A stretch of 40,680 bases of DNA. Origin: Bacillota bacterium. GTDB lineage: Bacteria; Bacillota; Dethiobacteria; Dethiobacterales; Dethiobacteraceae. The DNA lies in NCBI GenBank assembly GCA_012521345.1, contig JAAYMN010000021.1:1-40680 (forward strand), in the 5' to 3' direction. The notes under the pieces were generated by a model. It was given only the letters and a program-made list of their open reading frames with translations, was not told the origin of the DNA and made no database searches. This document shows positions 24,488 to 33,934 of this stretch, one piece after another; the first letter of the stretch is position 1; each line of letters opens with the position of its first letter. The translations under genes and the position numbers were made by a program.

Positions 24488-25849
24488 CTAATTTCTCAGG
24501 CTCTGTATGGGGGCGGGAATCCGTCCCCCGCGGTGGATAAAGGAACCGGCGGAAAAAGTATTAACCGGCATTACCGGAGCGCGGCCCAGCAAACCGCCGA
24601 ACTCAACATAGTCGCCGATCTTTTTCCCCGGGGCGGGGATGATACGGACAGCGGTTGTTTTTTGGTTGACAACGCCGATTGCCGCCTCATCCGCAATAAT
24701 GGCGGCAATTGTTTCCGCAGATGTGTTGCCAGGAACGGCAATCATGTCCAGACCAACGGAACATACACATGTCAAGGCTTCGAGCTTTTCCAGCGTCAGT
24801 GCCCCTTTTTCCACAGCCCGAATCATGCCTGCATCTTCACTGACAGGTATAAAGGCGCCGGAAAGGCCTCCCACATAAGACGACGCCATGGCCCCCCCTT
24901 TTTTCACCGCATCATTCAGCAGCGCTAGCGCGGCGGTTGTACCGTGCGCCCCGCAGCGCTCAAGCCCCATGGCCTCAAGGATTTCGGCCACGCTGTCACC
25001 CACGGCAGGCGTCGGCGCCAAGGACAGATCAACAATGCCAAAGGGAACCTGCAGGCGGGAGGCCGCTTCCCGGCCGATCAGCTCCCCCATCCGCGTAATC
25101 TTGAAGGCTGTTTTTTTAATTATCTCAGCCAGTGTGCCCAGGTCGGCGGCCGGTCCCGCTTTTTCCACCGCTCTTTTCACCACTCCAGGTCCGCTGACGC
25201 CGGTGTTAATCACGCACTCCGGCTCGCCGACGCCGTGGAAAGCACCGGCCATAAAGGGGTTGTCCTCAGGCACATTGGCAAAGACCACCAGCTTGGCACA
25301 GCCCAGTCCGTCCCTGTCTGCAGTCAGTTCGGCCGTTTGCTTGATTATCTCACCCATGCGGCCGACAGCATCCATATTGATGCCCGCCTTGGTCGTTGCC
25401 ACATTGACCGAAGCACAAACTCTTTCCGTTTCCGCCAGGGCGCGGGGAATGGAAGCCAGGAGGCACGCATCACCCGGTGTCAAGCCTTTGTGGACAAGGG
25501 CGGAAAAACCGCCGATAAAATTGACGCCCACAGCGGCAGCCGCCCTGTCCAGGGTAAGGGCAAAATCAAAGTAATCCTCCGCCCGTGCCGCTTCCGCCAC
25601 CAGGGAAATGGGCGTGACGGAAATCCGCTTATTGACAATGGGCACCCCGTATTCCCGTTCCAGTTCTTCTCCCACTGTCACCAGGCGGTCTGCCAGGCGG
25701 GTAATTTTATCGTATATTTTCCGGCAGGCCGCTTTGGGATCTGCATCTGCACAGTCACGCAGGCTGATGCCCATGGTAATGGTACGGATATCCAGATGTT
25801 CCTCCTGGATCATGGTTACAGTTTCCATGATTTCCTGCAGGGTAAACAT
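24488..25849 (-). CDS. UPF0210 (DUF711) family protein
   Basis: 453 residues of the conserved UPF0210 family, whose members resemble glycyl-radical proteins in fold but have no proven reaction. The N-terminal [15 protein letters not shown] and the internal [13 protein letters not shown] and [19 protein letters not shown] segments are family signatures. ATG 25849 is chosen because homologues start near there; a GTG four codons upstream directly abuts AAGGGGG. It starts 18 bases after the UPF0237 stop. The two families are commonly paired, and the ACT partner suggests binding of an amino acid or other small ligand. Confidence 0.88.
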   Translation of the reverse strand: MFTLQEIMETVTMIQEEHLDIRTITMGISLRDCADADPKAACRKIYDKITRLADRLVTVGEELEREYGVPIVNKRISVTPISLVAEAARAEDYFDFALTLDRAAAAVGVNFIGGFSALVHKGLTPGDACLLASIPRALAETERVCASVNVATTKAGINMDAVGRMGEIIKQTAELTADRDGLGCAKLVVFANVPEDNPFMAGAFHGVGEPECVINTGVSGPGVVKRAVEKAGPAADLGTLAEIIKKTAFKITRMGELIGREAASRLQVPFGIVDLSLAPTPAVGDSVAEILEAMGLERCGAHGTTAALALLNDAVKKGGAMASSYVGGLSGAFIPVSEDAGMIRAVEKGALTLEKLEALTCVCSVGLDMIAVPGNTSAETIAAIIADEAAIGVVNQKTTAVRIIPAPGKKIGDYVEFGGLLGRAPVMPVNTFSAGSFIHRGGRIPAPIQSLRN

Positions 25850-25867
25850 GATGGCCGGCACCCCCTT

Positions 25868-26158
25868 TTAAATCCTGTGCATAAAGCGAAAAACATCTTC
25901 ATGCTGCACAACAATTTTCAGACCCAGCGTCTTGCCCAATTCCTGCATTTTCTCCTGCAGTGTGTCCAGATTAATCCGACTTTGTTCCATGTCCGCAATC
26001 AGGATCATGGTGAAAATGCCCTGCATGGTTGTCTGGCTGATATCAAGAATATTAATGTTGTTCTCCGCCAGGATGCCGGAGACGCCGGCAATAATGCCGA
26101 CGCGGTCCTGGCCAAGTACACTGACGATTACCCGGTTGCCACGGGAAGCTGCCGACAT
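25868..26158 (-). CDS. UPF0237 family ACT-domain protein
   Basis: 96-residue protein made of an ACT domain (RVIVSVLGQDRVGIIAGVSGILAENNINILDISQ), which in the family binds amino-acid-like ligands and regulates a partner protein. Here that is most likely the UPF0210 protein downstream. ATG 26158 was preferred over the ATG at 26164 because its spacing to AAAAGGGG is eight bases rather than two. The first eight residues are polar and non-conserved. Confidence 0.88.
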   Translation of the reverse strand: MSAASRGNRVIVSVLGQDRVGIIAGVSGILAENNINILDISQTTMQGIFTMILIADMEQSRINLDTLQEKMQELGKTLGLKIVVQHEDVFRFMHRI

Positions 26159-26321
26159 GTGCATCGCCCCTTTTGTTGCAGGCCTGCTTCTTTGCCTGCT
26201 GGATTTTGTGTCAGTTGGGTCTTTTTCTGCGCACTCTATCATATCATAAAGACAGTGGGCATGCCAGAATTTCTTGCTTTTCCCGCGCCGTCGCGGGAGC
26301 GCCCCTTCCGGAACCGGCAAC

Positions 26322-26351
26322 AAAAAAAGGAGAGGCTTTGTGTGCCTCTCC
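26322..26351 (-). terminator. Terminator of the opp operon
   Basis: GGAGAGGC pairs with GCCTCTCC around a 7-base loop, followed on the minus strand by seven T, 17 bases past the oppA stop. A second, smaller GC palindrome (CCCGCG/CGCGGG) lies at 26282-26297. Confidence 0.9.
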
Positions 26352-26368
26352 TCGCTCCTTGCGGCTAA

Positions 26369-28024
26369 TTATTCGGCCAGGCTGGCATACATGAAGTATT
26401 TATAACCGAGCGGCGAAGAATAAACGTTCTGCAGTTTCTGATTGACAAGGTAAATATCTACATAGTAGTAGATAGGAGCCAGCATGGATTCTGCAAAGAT
26501 AATGTCTTCGGCCTTATGCATCAGGCGATAGCGCTCTTCCTGGTCACTGGATTGCTTCACCTGGGCAATAATTCTGTCGTATTCGGGATTGGACCATTGT
26601 GCGTCGTTGTTGCCGCTGCCGGTAATCCACATGTCGAGGAAAGTAATGGGGTCGTTGTAGTCTGCAAGCCAGCCGTTGCGGGCGATCTGGTAGTCGCCGT
26701 TCTTGCGGGTGTTGAGGAAGGCGTTCCATTCCTGGGACGCCAGTGACACTTCTACACCCAGTTCTTTCCACATTTGCTGCAGAGCCTCGGCAATCAGACG
26801 GTGGCCGTCGCCCTCAACATTATAAAGGTACTCCACGGCAGGGAAACCTTTGCCGTTTTCATAACCGGCTTGCTTCATGAGTTCTTTGGCCCGTGCTAGG
26901 TTGTCGGCATATGCTTCCTTGGACACATTGATATAATCGCCGCCTACTTCGCGGAATTCCTTGGTGGGGTCCGCATCGGAAAGACCTGTGGGAACAAAGG
27001 CGCCGGCGGGCTGCTGCCCCGCTTTGCCGATTTGCTCCACTATATAGTTGCGGTCAATGGCAAGGCTGAAGGCCTCACGGACAAGCTTGTTGTCAAAGGG
27101 CGGCTTCTTGGTGTTGAAGCTGATATAATAGGTGCCAAGCTGCCCTTGCAGGTTGAATTCAGGCTTGTCTCTCCAGGCATCGATTTCTTCCGTGGGAATA
27201 TCGTCGGAGAAAAGGATTTGTTCTGTCTTGAAGGCCGAGAAGGATGCATTTACGTCGGACATGAGGATGAATTTGATCTGATCAGGGCCTAAGGCATCGT
27301 AATTCCAGTAGTGCTCGTTCTTCTCATACAGGATATGGGAAGAATCCACCCATTCGATCATTTTATACGGCCCGTTGCAAATGTAGGTCTCCGGAGCCAG
27401 CGCCCACTGCTCGCCGTTTTCTTCAATGGTTTTCTTCTGCACCGGGCTGAAGGTGGGGAAGGCTGTCAACTCTAAGAAATAGGGTGTTCTGGCAACCAGT
27501 TTAACTTCCAGCGTTCTGTCGTCCAGGGCGGTTACCGCCAGTTTGCCCTCTTCATAGCCTTGAATTGATTCAAACATGTATTCATAGTCTGCTGCTGTTT
27601 CCGGATCGATTGCCCTGTTCCAGGCATACACAAAATCTTCCGCCGTCAGCGGCGTGCCGTCGCTCCATTTCAGGCCTTCCCTCAGCGTAAATGTATAAGT
27701 CAGTCCGTCTTCGCTGATTTCAACTTTTTCTGCCTGAGCGGGCTGGGGAACGCCGTCTTTATCCAGCGAATAAAGCCCTTCAAAAGCATGGATAATCAGG
27801 GTGGCACCATCAACGGCAGAGTTAAGTGCCGGATCAATGGTGTCCGGATTGGGCCCCACATGGACATTCAGGACAAAAGGTTCTTGGGTTTGACCGCCCG
27901 TTTGGTTGCCGCCTTGGTTGCCGGCGTTGTTGTTATTGTTGTCAACGGTGCCGTTGCCGCCGCCGCAACCGACCAAGACGCTTACCAGCAGCAAAAGTGC
28001 CAGTAAGATTGACAGTTTCTTCAT
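26369..28024 (-). CDS. oppA: Oligopeptide-binding lipoprotein of the Opp importer
   Basis: Extracellular substrate-binding protein (family 5) anchored by a lipid. 551 residues: signal with lipobox VLVGC (Cys20), Asn/Gly/Thr-rich linker to about residue 48, then the SBP_bac_5 domain with PNPDTIDPALNSA, LREGLKWSDGTPLTAEDFVYAW (family signature) and YISFNTKKPPFDNKLVREAFSLAIDR. It is the last gene of the operon, 62 bases after oppF, so it may be made in excess by mRNA processing. Ribosome site GGAGG is 12 bases upstream. Ligand is predicted oligopeptides (DppE/OppA-like). Confidence 0.93.
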   Translation of the reverse strand: MKKLSILLALLLLVSVLVGCGGGNGTVDNNNNNAGNQGGNQTGGQTQEPFVLNVHVGPNPDTIDPALNSAVDGATLIIHAFEGLYSLDKDGVPQPAQAEKVEISEDGLTYTFTLREGLKWSDGTPLTAEDFVYAWNRAIDPETAADYEYMFESIQGYEEGKLAVTALDDRTLEVKLVARTPYFLELTAFPTFSPVQKKTIEENGEQWALAPETYICNGPYKMIEWVDSSHILYEKNEHYWNYDALGPDQIKFILMSDVNASFSAFKTEQILFSDDIPTEEIDAWRDKPEFNLQGQLGTYYISFNTKKPPFDNKLVREAFSLAIDRNYIVEQIGKAGQQPAGAFVPTGLSDADPTKEFREVGGDYINVSKEAYADNLARAKELMKQAGYENGKGFPAVEYLYNVEGDGHRLIAEALQQMWKELGVEVSLASQEWNAFLNTRKNGDYQIARNGWLADYNDPITFLDMWITGSGNNDAQWSNPEYDRIIAQVKQSSDQEERYRLMHKAEDIIFAESMLAPIYYYVDIYLVNQKLQNVYSSPLGYKYFMYASLAE

Positions 28025-28086
28025 CTTGTCTTTTTTCCTCCTCTTTTTATTTTTATATATTTAGGCATTCCGCCCAAATAGCGATT

Positions 28087-29052
28087 TCATTGACAGCAAT
28101 GATGGCAGGCAACAAAGTGTCCGTCGGCCACTTCCCGGAATTCCGGCTCCTTTTCGGCACAAAGCTGTGTCGCATACCGGCACCGTGTGCGGAAGCGGCA
28201 GCCGGAAGGCGGATTCAGCGGACTAGGAACGTCGCCTTCCAGAATAATCCTTTTCCGTTCACGGCTGATTCTGGGATCGGGAATGGGAATGGCAGAGATC
28301 AGGGATTGAGTATAAGGATGGAGGCTGTGAAATGTAAGTTCATAGCTGTCTGCCAGTTCCACCAGCTTCCCCAGGTACATGACGCCGATGCGGTCGGAAA
28401 TATGCTTCACCACAGACAGGTCGTGGGCGATAAACAAGTAGGTGAGTCCCATGGCCTCCTGCAGCTCTTCGAACATGTTGATAATCTGGGCCTGGATGGA
28501 TACGTCCAGGGCAGAGACAGGCTCGTCGCAGACAATGAACTCAGGGTCAACGGCCAGGGCCCGGGCAATACCGATGCGCTGCCGCTGCCCGCCTGAAAAT
28601 TCATGGGGAAAGCGGTTGGCATGCTCTGAATTCAAGCCCACGCGTTCGAGCAGGTTATAGATCTTTTCCTTCCGCTCCGCCCTGGTTTTGTAAAGATTGT
28701 GGATATCCATGGCTTCCCCCACGATATCGCCCACGGTCATACGCGGGTTCAGCGAAGCGTAGGGGTCCTGGAAAACAATTTGCATTTTCCGCCTGTATGG
28801 CAGCATGTCCATATGGGTAATATCTCTGCCGTCGTAAAAGATCTGCCCGGAAGTTGGCTCATACAGGCGGATAATGGCTTTACCCGTTGTTGTCTTGCCG
28901 CAGCCCGACTCTCCCACAAGCCCCAGCGTTTCCCCTTTATGAATGTAGAAAGAAACGTCATCGACCGCTTTGACAAAGCGTTTTTTGAAAAGAGAACCGC
29001 CGGGCGCCGGAAAGTACTGTTTTAAGTTTTTAACTTCAATCAGCTTATTCAT
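28087..29052 (-). CDS. oppF: Oligopeptide ABC transporter ATP-binding protein OppF
   Basis: 321-residue ATPase energising oligopeptide import. Walker [10 protein letters not shown] (around residue 48), FSGGQRQR signature, Walker [13 protein letters not shown], and a C-terminal oligopeptide-type domain with Cys residues ([14 protein letters not shown]). Its ATG overlaps the oppD stop (ATGA), so expression is translationally coupled. It pairs with OppD as a heterodimer. Confidence 0.95.
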   Translation of the reverse strand: MNKLIEVKNLKQYFPAPGGSLFKKRFVKAVDDVSFYIHKGETLGLVGESGCGKTTTGKAIIRLYEPTSGQIFYDGRDITHMDMLPYRRKMQIVFQDPYASLNPRMTVGDIVGEAMDIHNLYKTRAERKEKIYNLLERVGLNSEHANRFPHEFSGGQRQRIGIARALAVDPEFIVCDEPVSALDVSIQAQIINMFEELQEAMGLTYLFIAHDLSVVKHISDRIGVMYLGKLVELADSYELTFHSLHPYTQSLISAIPIPDPRISRERKRIILEGDVPSPLNPPSGCRFRTRCRYATQLCAEKEPEFREVADGHFVACHHCCQ

Positions 29053-30056
29053 GGCGCAACCCCACTCTGCTGTTTCTCAAAAGCTTCTTTTTGCAACAGC
29101 CAACAAGCGCTGTAATGGTTGTCATTAAGATAGGTATATGGCGGCATCTCACGAAGGCAGATTTTCATGCAGTTTTTGCAGCGGGGCGCAAAGGGGCAGC
29201 CTTTGGGCGGCATTAGCAAATCCACAGGGGTGCCGTCGATGGGAACCAGTTTTTCATGTTCTTTGGCACTGAGTTTGGGGATGCTATTGAGCAGGCCTTT
29301 TGTGTATTCATGCTTCGGGTTGTAAAAGATGTCGTCGGCCGTACCGTATTCCACAATTTTTCCCGCGTACATTACGGCAATTTTTTCGCACATGCTGGCA
29401 ACCACGCCCAAATCATGCGTTATGAGGATGATAGACATGCCGATTTTTTGCTTCAGGTCCATCATCAGCTCCAGGATCTGGGCTTGAATGGTCACATCAA
29501 GGGCTGTAGTCGGTTCATCGGCAATCAGCAGTTTGGGTTCACAGGCAAGGGCCATGGCGATCATGACCCGCTGCCGCATGCCGCCGGACAATTCATGCGG
29601 GTATTGCCGCAGCCTTCTCTCCGGCTCATTGATGCCGACCAGCTGCAGCAGCTCCAGTGCCCTTTCCCGTGCTTCCCGCTTGTTTTTTCCCGTGTGCAAA
29701 AGGATTGCTTCTTCAATTTGGTTGCCGATGGTAAAAACAGGGTTTAAAGATGTCATGGGGTCCTGAAAAATCATGCTGATTTCATTGCCGCGTATGGCAC
29801 GCAGTTCTTTCTCGCTCAGATCATTAATGCGGCGGCCGTTAAAGTCAATGGTACCGCCAATGATCCGTCCGGGATAAGGAACAAGCCCCATCAGTGCGTA
29901 AGCGGTGACAGATTTGCCGCTGCCGGACTCGCCCACAATCCCCAGAACATCCCCTTCCTGCATCTTAAAGGAAACATCGTTGAGAGCCTTTACTTCCCCT
30001 GCCGGCGTGAAGAAAGAAAGCTTTAGGTTTTTTATCTCCACCAAATACTTGCTCAT
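29049..30056 (-). CDS. oppD: Oligopeptide ABC transporter ATP-binding protein OppD
   Basis: 335-residue ATPase with Walker [10 protein letters not shown]-loop [18 protein letters not shown] signature and Walker [13 protein letters not shown]. The C-terminal tail carries four closely spaced Cys ([14 protein letters not shown]) as in Opp/Dpp ATPases with a [4Fe-4S] site. ATG 30056 fits a GGAGA site seven bases upstream; longer in-frame starts extend back into the end of oppC and are rejected. Gap to the oppC stop is 10 bases. Confidence 0.95.
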   Translation of the reverse strand: MSKYLVEIKNLKLSFFTPAGEVKALNDVSFKMQEGDVLGIVGESGSGKSVTAYALMGLVPYPGRIIGGTIDFNGRRINDLSEKELRAIRGNEISMIFQDPMTSLNPVFTIGNQIEEAILLHTGKNKREARERALELLQLVGINEPERRLRQYPHELSGGMRQRVMIAMALACEPKLLIADEPTTALDVTIQAQILELMMDLKQKIGMSIILITHDLGVVASMCEKIAVMYAGKIVEYGTADDIFYNPKHEYTKGLLNSIPKLSAKEHEKLVPIDGTPVDLLMPPKGCPFAPRCKNCMKICLREMPPYTYLNDNHYSACWLLQKEAFEKQQSGVAP

Positions 30057-30066
30057 GTGCATTCTC

Positions 30067-31146
30067 CTAATCTTTGAGTTTTGGGTCAAATGCATCCCGC
30101 AGGCCGTCTCCCAGCAGGTTAAAGGCTAAAATGATGATGCTGATGGTTATGGCAGGAGCAAAAAGGCGGTAAGGATACGAATACATGCCGTCCAAAGCTG
30201 TTGCCGCCATTGACCCCAGCGAAGGCATGGGCGCCATGACACCCAGGCCCAAAAAGCTGAGGAAGCTTTCCGTGAAAATGGAGGCCGGGATTTGCAGCGT
30301 GGTGGTCACAATTAGCGTACCGATACAATTTGTCAGCAGGTGCTTGCGGATGATGCGGGCATTCTTGGCTCCCAGCGCCTTGGCTGCCGACACATAATCC
30401 AGTTCCTTCAGGGCTAGCACCTGGCCGCGGACAATTCGTGCCATGCCTACCCAGTACAGGAGGGAAAAGACAATAAAAATGCTGATTAAACCCACGCCGA
30501 CCTTGTTAATCCACGCGAAGCCTGCCGTTTCCGCCAGCCTGGTCAGCGGGTGTTTCAGCGTTACCGAAAGCAGAATAATGATCAGAATATCAGGCACGGT
30601 ATAGATAATATCCACAATCCGCATCATGATCGTATCGACCCAGCCGCCGAAATAGCCGGCGATGGCGCCGTAGACGGAGCCAATGACCAGGATAATGGCG
30701 GAGGCAACTATGCCGACAAGCAGAGATATGCGGCTGCCCATCATAATTCGGGCCATGATATCGCGGCCCAGTGTATCGGTACCCAAAAGATGGGGGAAAA
30801 CCTTGCGGCCTTCTGCAATTTGTGCCTGCTCCGCTTTCGAATATTCAAAGGGAGCCAGCGACTCGGAACCCCGGAGCTGTTCATAGTAGTTATAAGGATA
30901 GAAACTGGGCAGAATGAAAGCAAAAAACATCATAAACAGGACCACGGCAAGGCTGGCCATCCCCAGCTTGTTTCTGCGAAACCGCCGGATGCCGTCACGC
31001 CAAAAGCTGACGCTTTCCCGCATTGTCACCAGTTCCTGTTTTTCCTCGGCGCTGGCGGGAAGAAAATCTTCGACTTTCAAGTGGAAGGTTAAGGGGACAG
31101 TACGGCTTTTCTCCTTTCCTTCCTGGCTCGCGTTGTTCTGATTCAT
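30067..31146 (-). CDS. oppC: Oligopeptide ABC transporter permease OppC
   Basis: 359-residue permease. A cytoplasmic N-terminus of about 60 residues precedes the first helix (ASLAVVLFMMFFAFILP). The BPD_transp_1 domain includes HLLGTDTLGRDIMARIMMG and the EAA-type coupling loop ALKELDYVSAAKALGAKNARII. The N-terminal extension is longer than in many homologues. The gene lies 15 bases after oppB. It forms the channel with OppB. Confidence 0.94.
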   Translation of the reverse strand: MNQNNASQEGKEKSRTVPLTFHLKVEDFLPASAEEKQELVTMRESVSFWRDGIRRFRRNKLGMASLAVVLFMMFFAFILPSFYPYNYYEQLRGSESLAPFEYSKAEQAQIAEGRKVFPHLLGTDTLGRDIMARIMMGSRISLLVGIVASAIILVIGSVYGAIAGYFGGWVDTIMMRIVDIIYTVPDILIIILLSVTLKHPLTRLAETAGFAWINKVGVGLISIFIVFSLLYWVGMARIVRGQVLALKELDYVSAAKALGAKNARIIRKHLLTNCIGTLIVTTTLQIPASIFTESFLSFLGLGVMAPMPSLGSMAATALDGMYSYPYRLFAPAITISIIILAFNLLGDGLRDAFDPKLKD

Positions 31147-31161
31147 GCAGATTCACACCGC

Positions 31162-32079
31162 CTATTGCAGATTGATCCTGGGATCTACCAATTTATAAAC
31201 AATATCGACTACAACATTCATGGTGACAAGTAAAAAGGCAAGAAAAATGGTTGTGCCCATAATCAGGGGATAATCCCGTGCAGTTATGGAGGTAACAAAA
31301 GAAGCGCCAAGCCCGGGAATGGTAAGAATGGTTTCAACAACAAAGCTGCCCGTCAGCGTGTAAGCAATCATGGGGCCCAGGTAAGTGACAACAGGCAAGA
31401 TGGCGTTGCGCAAAGCATGCTTAAATAAAGCCTTAGTCTGGGAAAGCCCCTTGGCCCTCGCAGTCCGCATATAATCCTGTCCCAGGACATCCAGCATGCA
31501 GGAGCGCATCAGCCGGGCAATGTAAGACATGGGATACAGGGCCAGGGCAATTACGGGCATTATATAGCTGCTCGGCGTGTTCAAACCAAAGGTGGGCAAA
31601 AGTCGCAGCTTTTCTCCCAGGATAAACATTAAAACTGTACAGACGACAAAACTGGGTATGGCAATACCGCAGGTTGAGAAAAACACAATGATATTGTCCA
31701 GGGCTTTGCCACGGTTCAGGGCGGCTATCGAACCAAGCACAACACCGCAGGCAAGCGCCACCACCACGGCCAGAGAACCGATTTTGACGGAAACGGGCAG
31801 CCTGGTAAAAATGATATCGCTAACCTCCTTGCCCCGCTGTTTGAGTGACGGGCCCATATCTCCCTGCAGCAGGCGAAGCATATAGTTTTTATACTGCACG
31901 GTTACCGGCTGGTCCAGGCCGTATTTTGCCTCCAGCGCTGCCAATGTGGCTGCGGAAGGCGCTTTTTCAGACAAAAAGGGGCCGCCGGGAACCAAATACA
32001 TCAGGAAAAAAGTCAGCGTGGCAACGATATAGATAGTAACTACGGCCAGAATGAGCCGTTTGACAATATACTTCAGCAT
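31162..32079 (-). CDS. oppB: Oligopeptide ABC transporter permease OppB
   Basis: 305-residue inner-membrane permease with six predicted helices, starting MLKYIVKRLILAVVTI. GDMGPSLKQRGKEVSDIIFTRLP and the EAA coupling loop QDYMRTARAKGLSQTKALFKHALRNAILP are present. First gene of oppBCDFA, ATG preceded by GAGGGGG. A leader of a few hundred bases with a terminator-like hairpin precedes it. Confidence 0.94.
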   Translation of the reverse strand: MLKYIVKRLILAVVTIYIVATLTFFLMYLVPGGPFLSEKAPSAATLAALEAKYGLDQPVTVQYKNYMLRLLQGDMGPSLKQRGKEVSDIIFTRLPVSVKIGSLAVVVALACGVVLGSIAALNRGKALDNIIVFFSTCGIAIPSFVVCTVLMFILGEKLRLLPTFGLNTPSSYIMPVIALALYPMSYIARLMRSCMLDVLGQDYMRTARAKGLSQTKALFKHALRNAILPVVTYLGPMIAYTLTGSFVVETILTIPGLGASFVTSITARDYPLIMGTTIFLAFLLVTMNVVVDIVYKLVDPRINLQ

Positions 32080-32145
32080 ACGATATCCCCCTCTGACAGG
32101 TTATGGGCGGATAAAAACATTTTTCGCAATCAAAATATACACATG

Positions 32146-32181
32146 AAAAAGCTTGCTTAAAAGCTCACAGAGCCTGCAAGC
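32146..32181 (-). promoter_or_regulatory. Terminator-like hairpin in the leader of oppB (possible attenuator)
   Basis: On the minus strand, GCTTGC...GCAAGC encloses a second stem GCTC/GAGC and is followed by TTTTT, 67 bases before the oppB start. Nothing on the minus strand upstream would need a terminator here, since the next gene to the right runs the other way. A CAAGCA sequence about 40 bases upstream could pair with the TGCTTG of the 5' arm as an antiterminator. No known riboswitch consensus (T-box, SAM, lysine, glycine) was recognised. The 428-base gap 32080-32507 otherwise holds AT-rich spacer. Confidence 0.45.
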
Positions 32182-32428
32182 AAACAACTCTTTTCTCTGC
32201 CGGTTCCGATGCTTGTTCCCTGCAGCAGCTTCCACTTTTTAGGTTCGACCTGTCAAAAACAGCAGGTCATTAATGTATTCGCCTAAGAAAATTTTATCCC
32301 TGCTGAAAATGTAAAGAAATATTTAACTTCCTGTCGTAATTTTGGGATTTAAGCGGAAAAAACATTAAGGCAAAATTCAAAATTTTTAATATTTTAAAAA
32401 GCAGGTAAAAAAACCGGTACGGGGAATG

Positions 32429-32434
32429 TATAAT
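32429..32434 (+). promoter_or_regulatory. Possible -10 element for the CBS-domain gene
   Basis: A perfect TATAAT overlapping the first in-frame ATG (32433). No good -35 is visible. If used, transcription starts near 32441 and that ATG cannot be the start codon. Confidence 0.35.
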
Positions 32435-32507
32435 GTATATAGGACTGAACCAGTATGCAGCCCCGGGTGCCGGTGGCAAGCTCCGCTCTCGGAAAGGGGT
32501 TATTACC

Positions 32508-32930
32508 ATTAACATTGCCTTTTTCCTGATACCCAAGAAAGAAGTTGTTTATCTCCCCTTGACCTGTACGATGCGTCAGGCAATAGAACGTATGGAATAT
32601 CACCGTTATTCCGCCGTTCCCCTCATTGACGGGGACGGCAAGTATGCAGGCACACTGACGGAAGGCGATTTGCTGTGGAAAATGAAAAACACACCGGGTT
32701 TGTCATTTGCCGATACCGATAAAATCCTGGTAGCCGATATTCCCAGGCGTGTGGAAAACGCCCCGGTGCGAATTGAAGCTACTATTGACAGCCTGCTGTC
32801 TCTGGCTGTCACCCAGAATTTTGTCCCTGTTGTTGATGATCACGGAGTTTTTATCGGCATTATTCGCCGGCGGGAAATAATTGAATACTTTGCAGCTCAG
32901 CTGGCGAAACTGAAAAGCGGCGGCAAATGA
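32508..32930 (+). CDS. CBS-pair domain protein, probable ATT start
   Basis: 140 residues if started at 32508. Two CBS motifs (about residues 15-70 and 85-135), which in other proteins bind adenosine nucleotides: MRQAIERMEYHRYSAVPLIDGDGKYAGTLTEGDLLW and a second ending FVPVVDDHGVFIGIIRRREIIEY. I recall clostridial homologues starting MNIAFFL.PKKEVVYL, which aligns with codon ATT at 32508-32510. Nothing else nearby is a start; AAAGGGG lies eight bases upstream. The only upstream ATG (32433) sits in a TATAAT. An ATT start is rare (infC-like) and may limit expression. The frame is certain, the start less so. Confidence 0.78.
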   Translation: MNIAFFLIPKKEVVYLPLTCTMRQAIERMEYHRYSAVPLIDGDGKYAGTLTEGDLLWKMKNTPGLSFADTDKILVADIPRRVENAPVRIEATIDSLLSLAVTQNFVPVVDDHGVFIGIIRRREIIEYFAAQLAKLKSGGK

Positions 32931-32998
32931 TACCGCCGTTCCGCTTGTTGCTCAAGAAAGACCGGAACGGCAGAGCAGAAGGAAAAAAGAGCGGCTTG

Positions 32999-33655
32999 TC
33001 ACGGTTCCAGTACCAGAGGGCTGTCATGCCGTGGATTATTGACCAACCGGCTGGCGGCAGCGACTGTCATCTTTTCCGCCGGGTACGGCACCAGCAACGT
33101 CTGCAGCGCCTGCAGTTCATCCTCGCCAGCCTCGAGCCAGAATTTTTCCTTCCCCTTGGGCAGAATAACCGGCATTCTGTCATGCAGTGCAGACACCAGG
33201 CTGTTGGCAACAGTGGTAATGATGGCAAAAGTATATAACTTTTGGCCTGACGCATCCTGCCACACATCCCAGAGGCCGGCCATGGCAAAGACTTCATTCG
33301 TCTTCAAGGTAAAGCGGTAAGGCTGCTTTTCCCCCTTGCCGCTTTTTTTCCATTCATAATACCCGTCGGCCGGAACAAGGCAGCGCCTCTGGCGGAAGCT
33401 GCGTGAAAAACTTTTTTTCTCACTGACTGTTTCGGCACGGGCGTTAATCAGCCTGCCGGCAATGCTTATATCCCTTGCCCAAAAAGGGACAAGCCCCCAG
33501 CGAAACATTTTCAGCACCGGCCTGTTGGCCTCCGCCACAATCACCGGCACATCCTGTGCGGGTGCAATGTTATAGCGCGGTTTCAGGCCTTCGGCCTCTA
33601 TACCGAAGTAGGCCAGCATTTCTTCCCATTTTATCAGCGTAAAACGACCGCACAC
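32999..33655 (-). CDS. SRAP/YedK family abasic-site crosslinking protein
   Basis: 218 residues of the SOS-response-associated peptidase family (HMCES/YedK), which forms a thiazolidine crosslink to abasic sites in single-stranded DNA through the N-terminal Cys. Start GTG at 33653-33655 is followed directly by Cys2 after Met removal (MCGRFTL), with AGGAGGT seven bases upstream. Other active-site residues are Asn71 (LINARAE), Glu101 (DGYYEW) and His158 (LHDRMPVIL). All four are intact. A longer frame upstream would bury Cys2 and is rejected. It stands alone; no SOS box was looked for systematically. Confidence 0.94.
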   Translation of the reverse strand: MCGRFTLIKWEEMLAYFGIEAEGLKPRYNIAPAQDVPVIVAEANRPVLKMFRWGLVPFWARDISIAGRLINARAETVSEKKSFSRSFRQRRCLVPADGYYEWKKSGKGEKQPYRFTLKTNEVFAMAGLWDVWQDASGQKLYTFAIITTVANSLVSALHDRMPVILPKGKEKFWLEAGEDELQALQTLLVPYPAEKMTVAAASRLVNNPRHDSPLVLEP

Positions 33656-33751
33656 CGTAACCACCTCCTGCAGCATATCTTCTACAGGCAGCGTTTTTAC
33701 CCTGCTTATCTTTTGGCTCCTCGTGAGTTCCACATGTACCAAAAGACAAGA

Positions 33752-33784
33752 ACAACCGGCAGCTTGCAGCAGTCTGCCGGTTGT
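33752..33784 (-). terminator. Stem-loop after the fabG-activase unit
   Basis: ACAACCGGCAG and CTGCCGGTTGT form an 11-bp perfect stem around an 11-base loop. The minus-strand tail TCTTGTCTTTT is T-rich but broken, so terminator strength is moderate. Confidence 0.55.
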
Positions 33785-33795
33785 TTATGCTTGCC

Positions 33796-33912
33796 TCAAA
33801 AACTTTCAACTATAGCCGGCCTTTCCGGAGCAATATTGAATACATGCCAGTCCTTAAAAGTTTCCGTCATTACCATCCTTGCCCGGGTATTAATCCGGAA
33901 AACTTGTGGCAT
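33796..33912 (-). CDS. Possible 38-residue ORF downstream of the activase
   Basis: ATG at 33910-33912 follows AAAGGTAGG, with TGA at 33796-33798. The peptide is MPQVFRINTRARMVM..., containing an FKDWHVFNIAPERPA segment, and has no recognised family. It starts 22 bases after the activase stop and ends 11 bases before the stem-loop, so the spacing fits an operon member. Short, so chance is not excluded. Confidence 0.42.
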   Translation of the reverse strand: MPQVFRINTRARMVMTETFKDWHVFNIAPERPAIVESF

Positions 33913-33934
33913 GCTTAACCTACCTTTGCTCCAA

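Noticed and set aside
24944-26368. A 474-codon plus-strand frame opposite the UPF0210/UPF0237 pair
   Set aside because: Antisense shadow spanning two unrelated genes and their gap; no recognisable motifs.
32080-32340. T-box or known riboswitch in the opp leader
   Set aside because: No T-box AGGGTGGnACCGCG and no SAM, lysine or glycine consensus seen, so only an unnamed attenuator is proposed.
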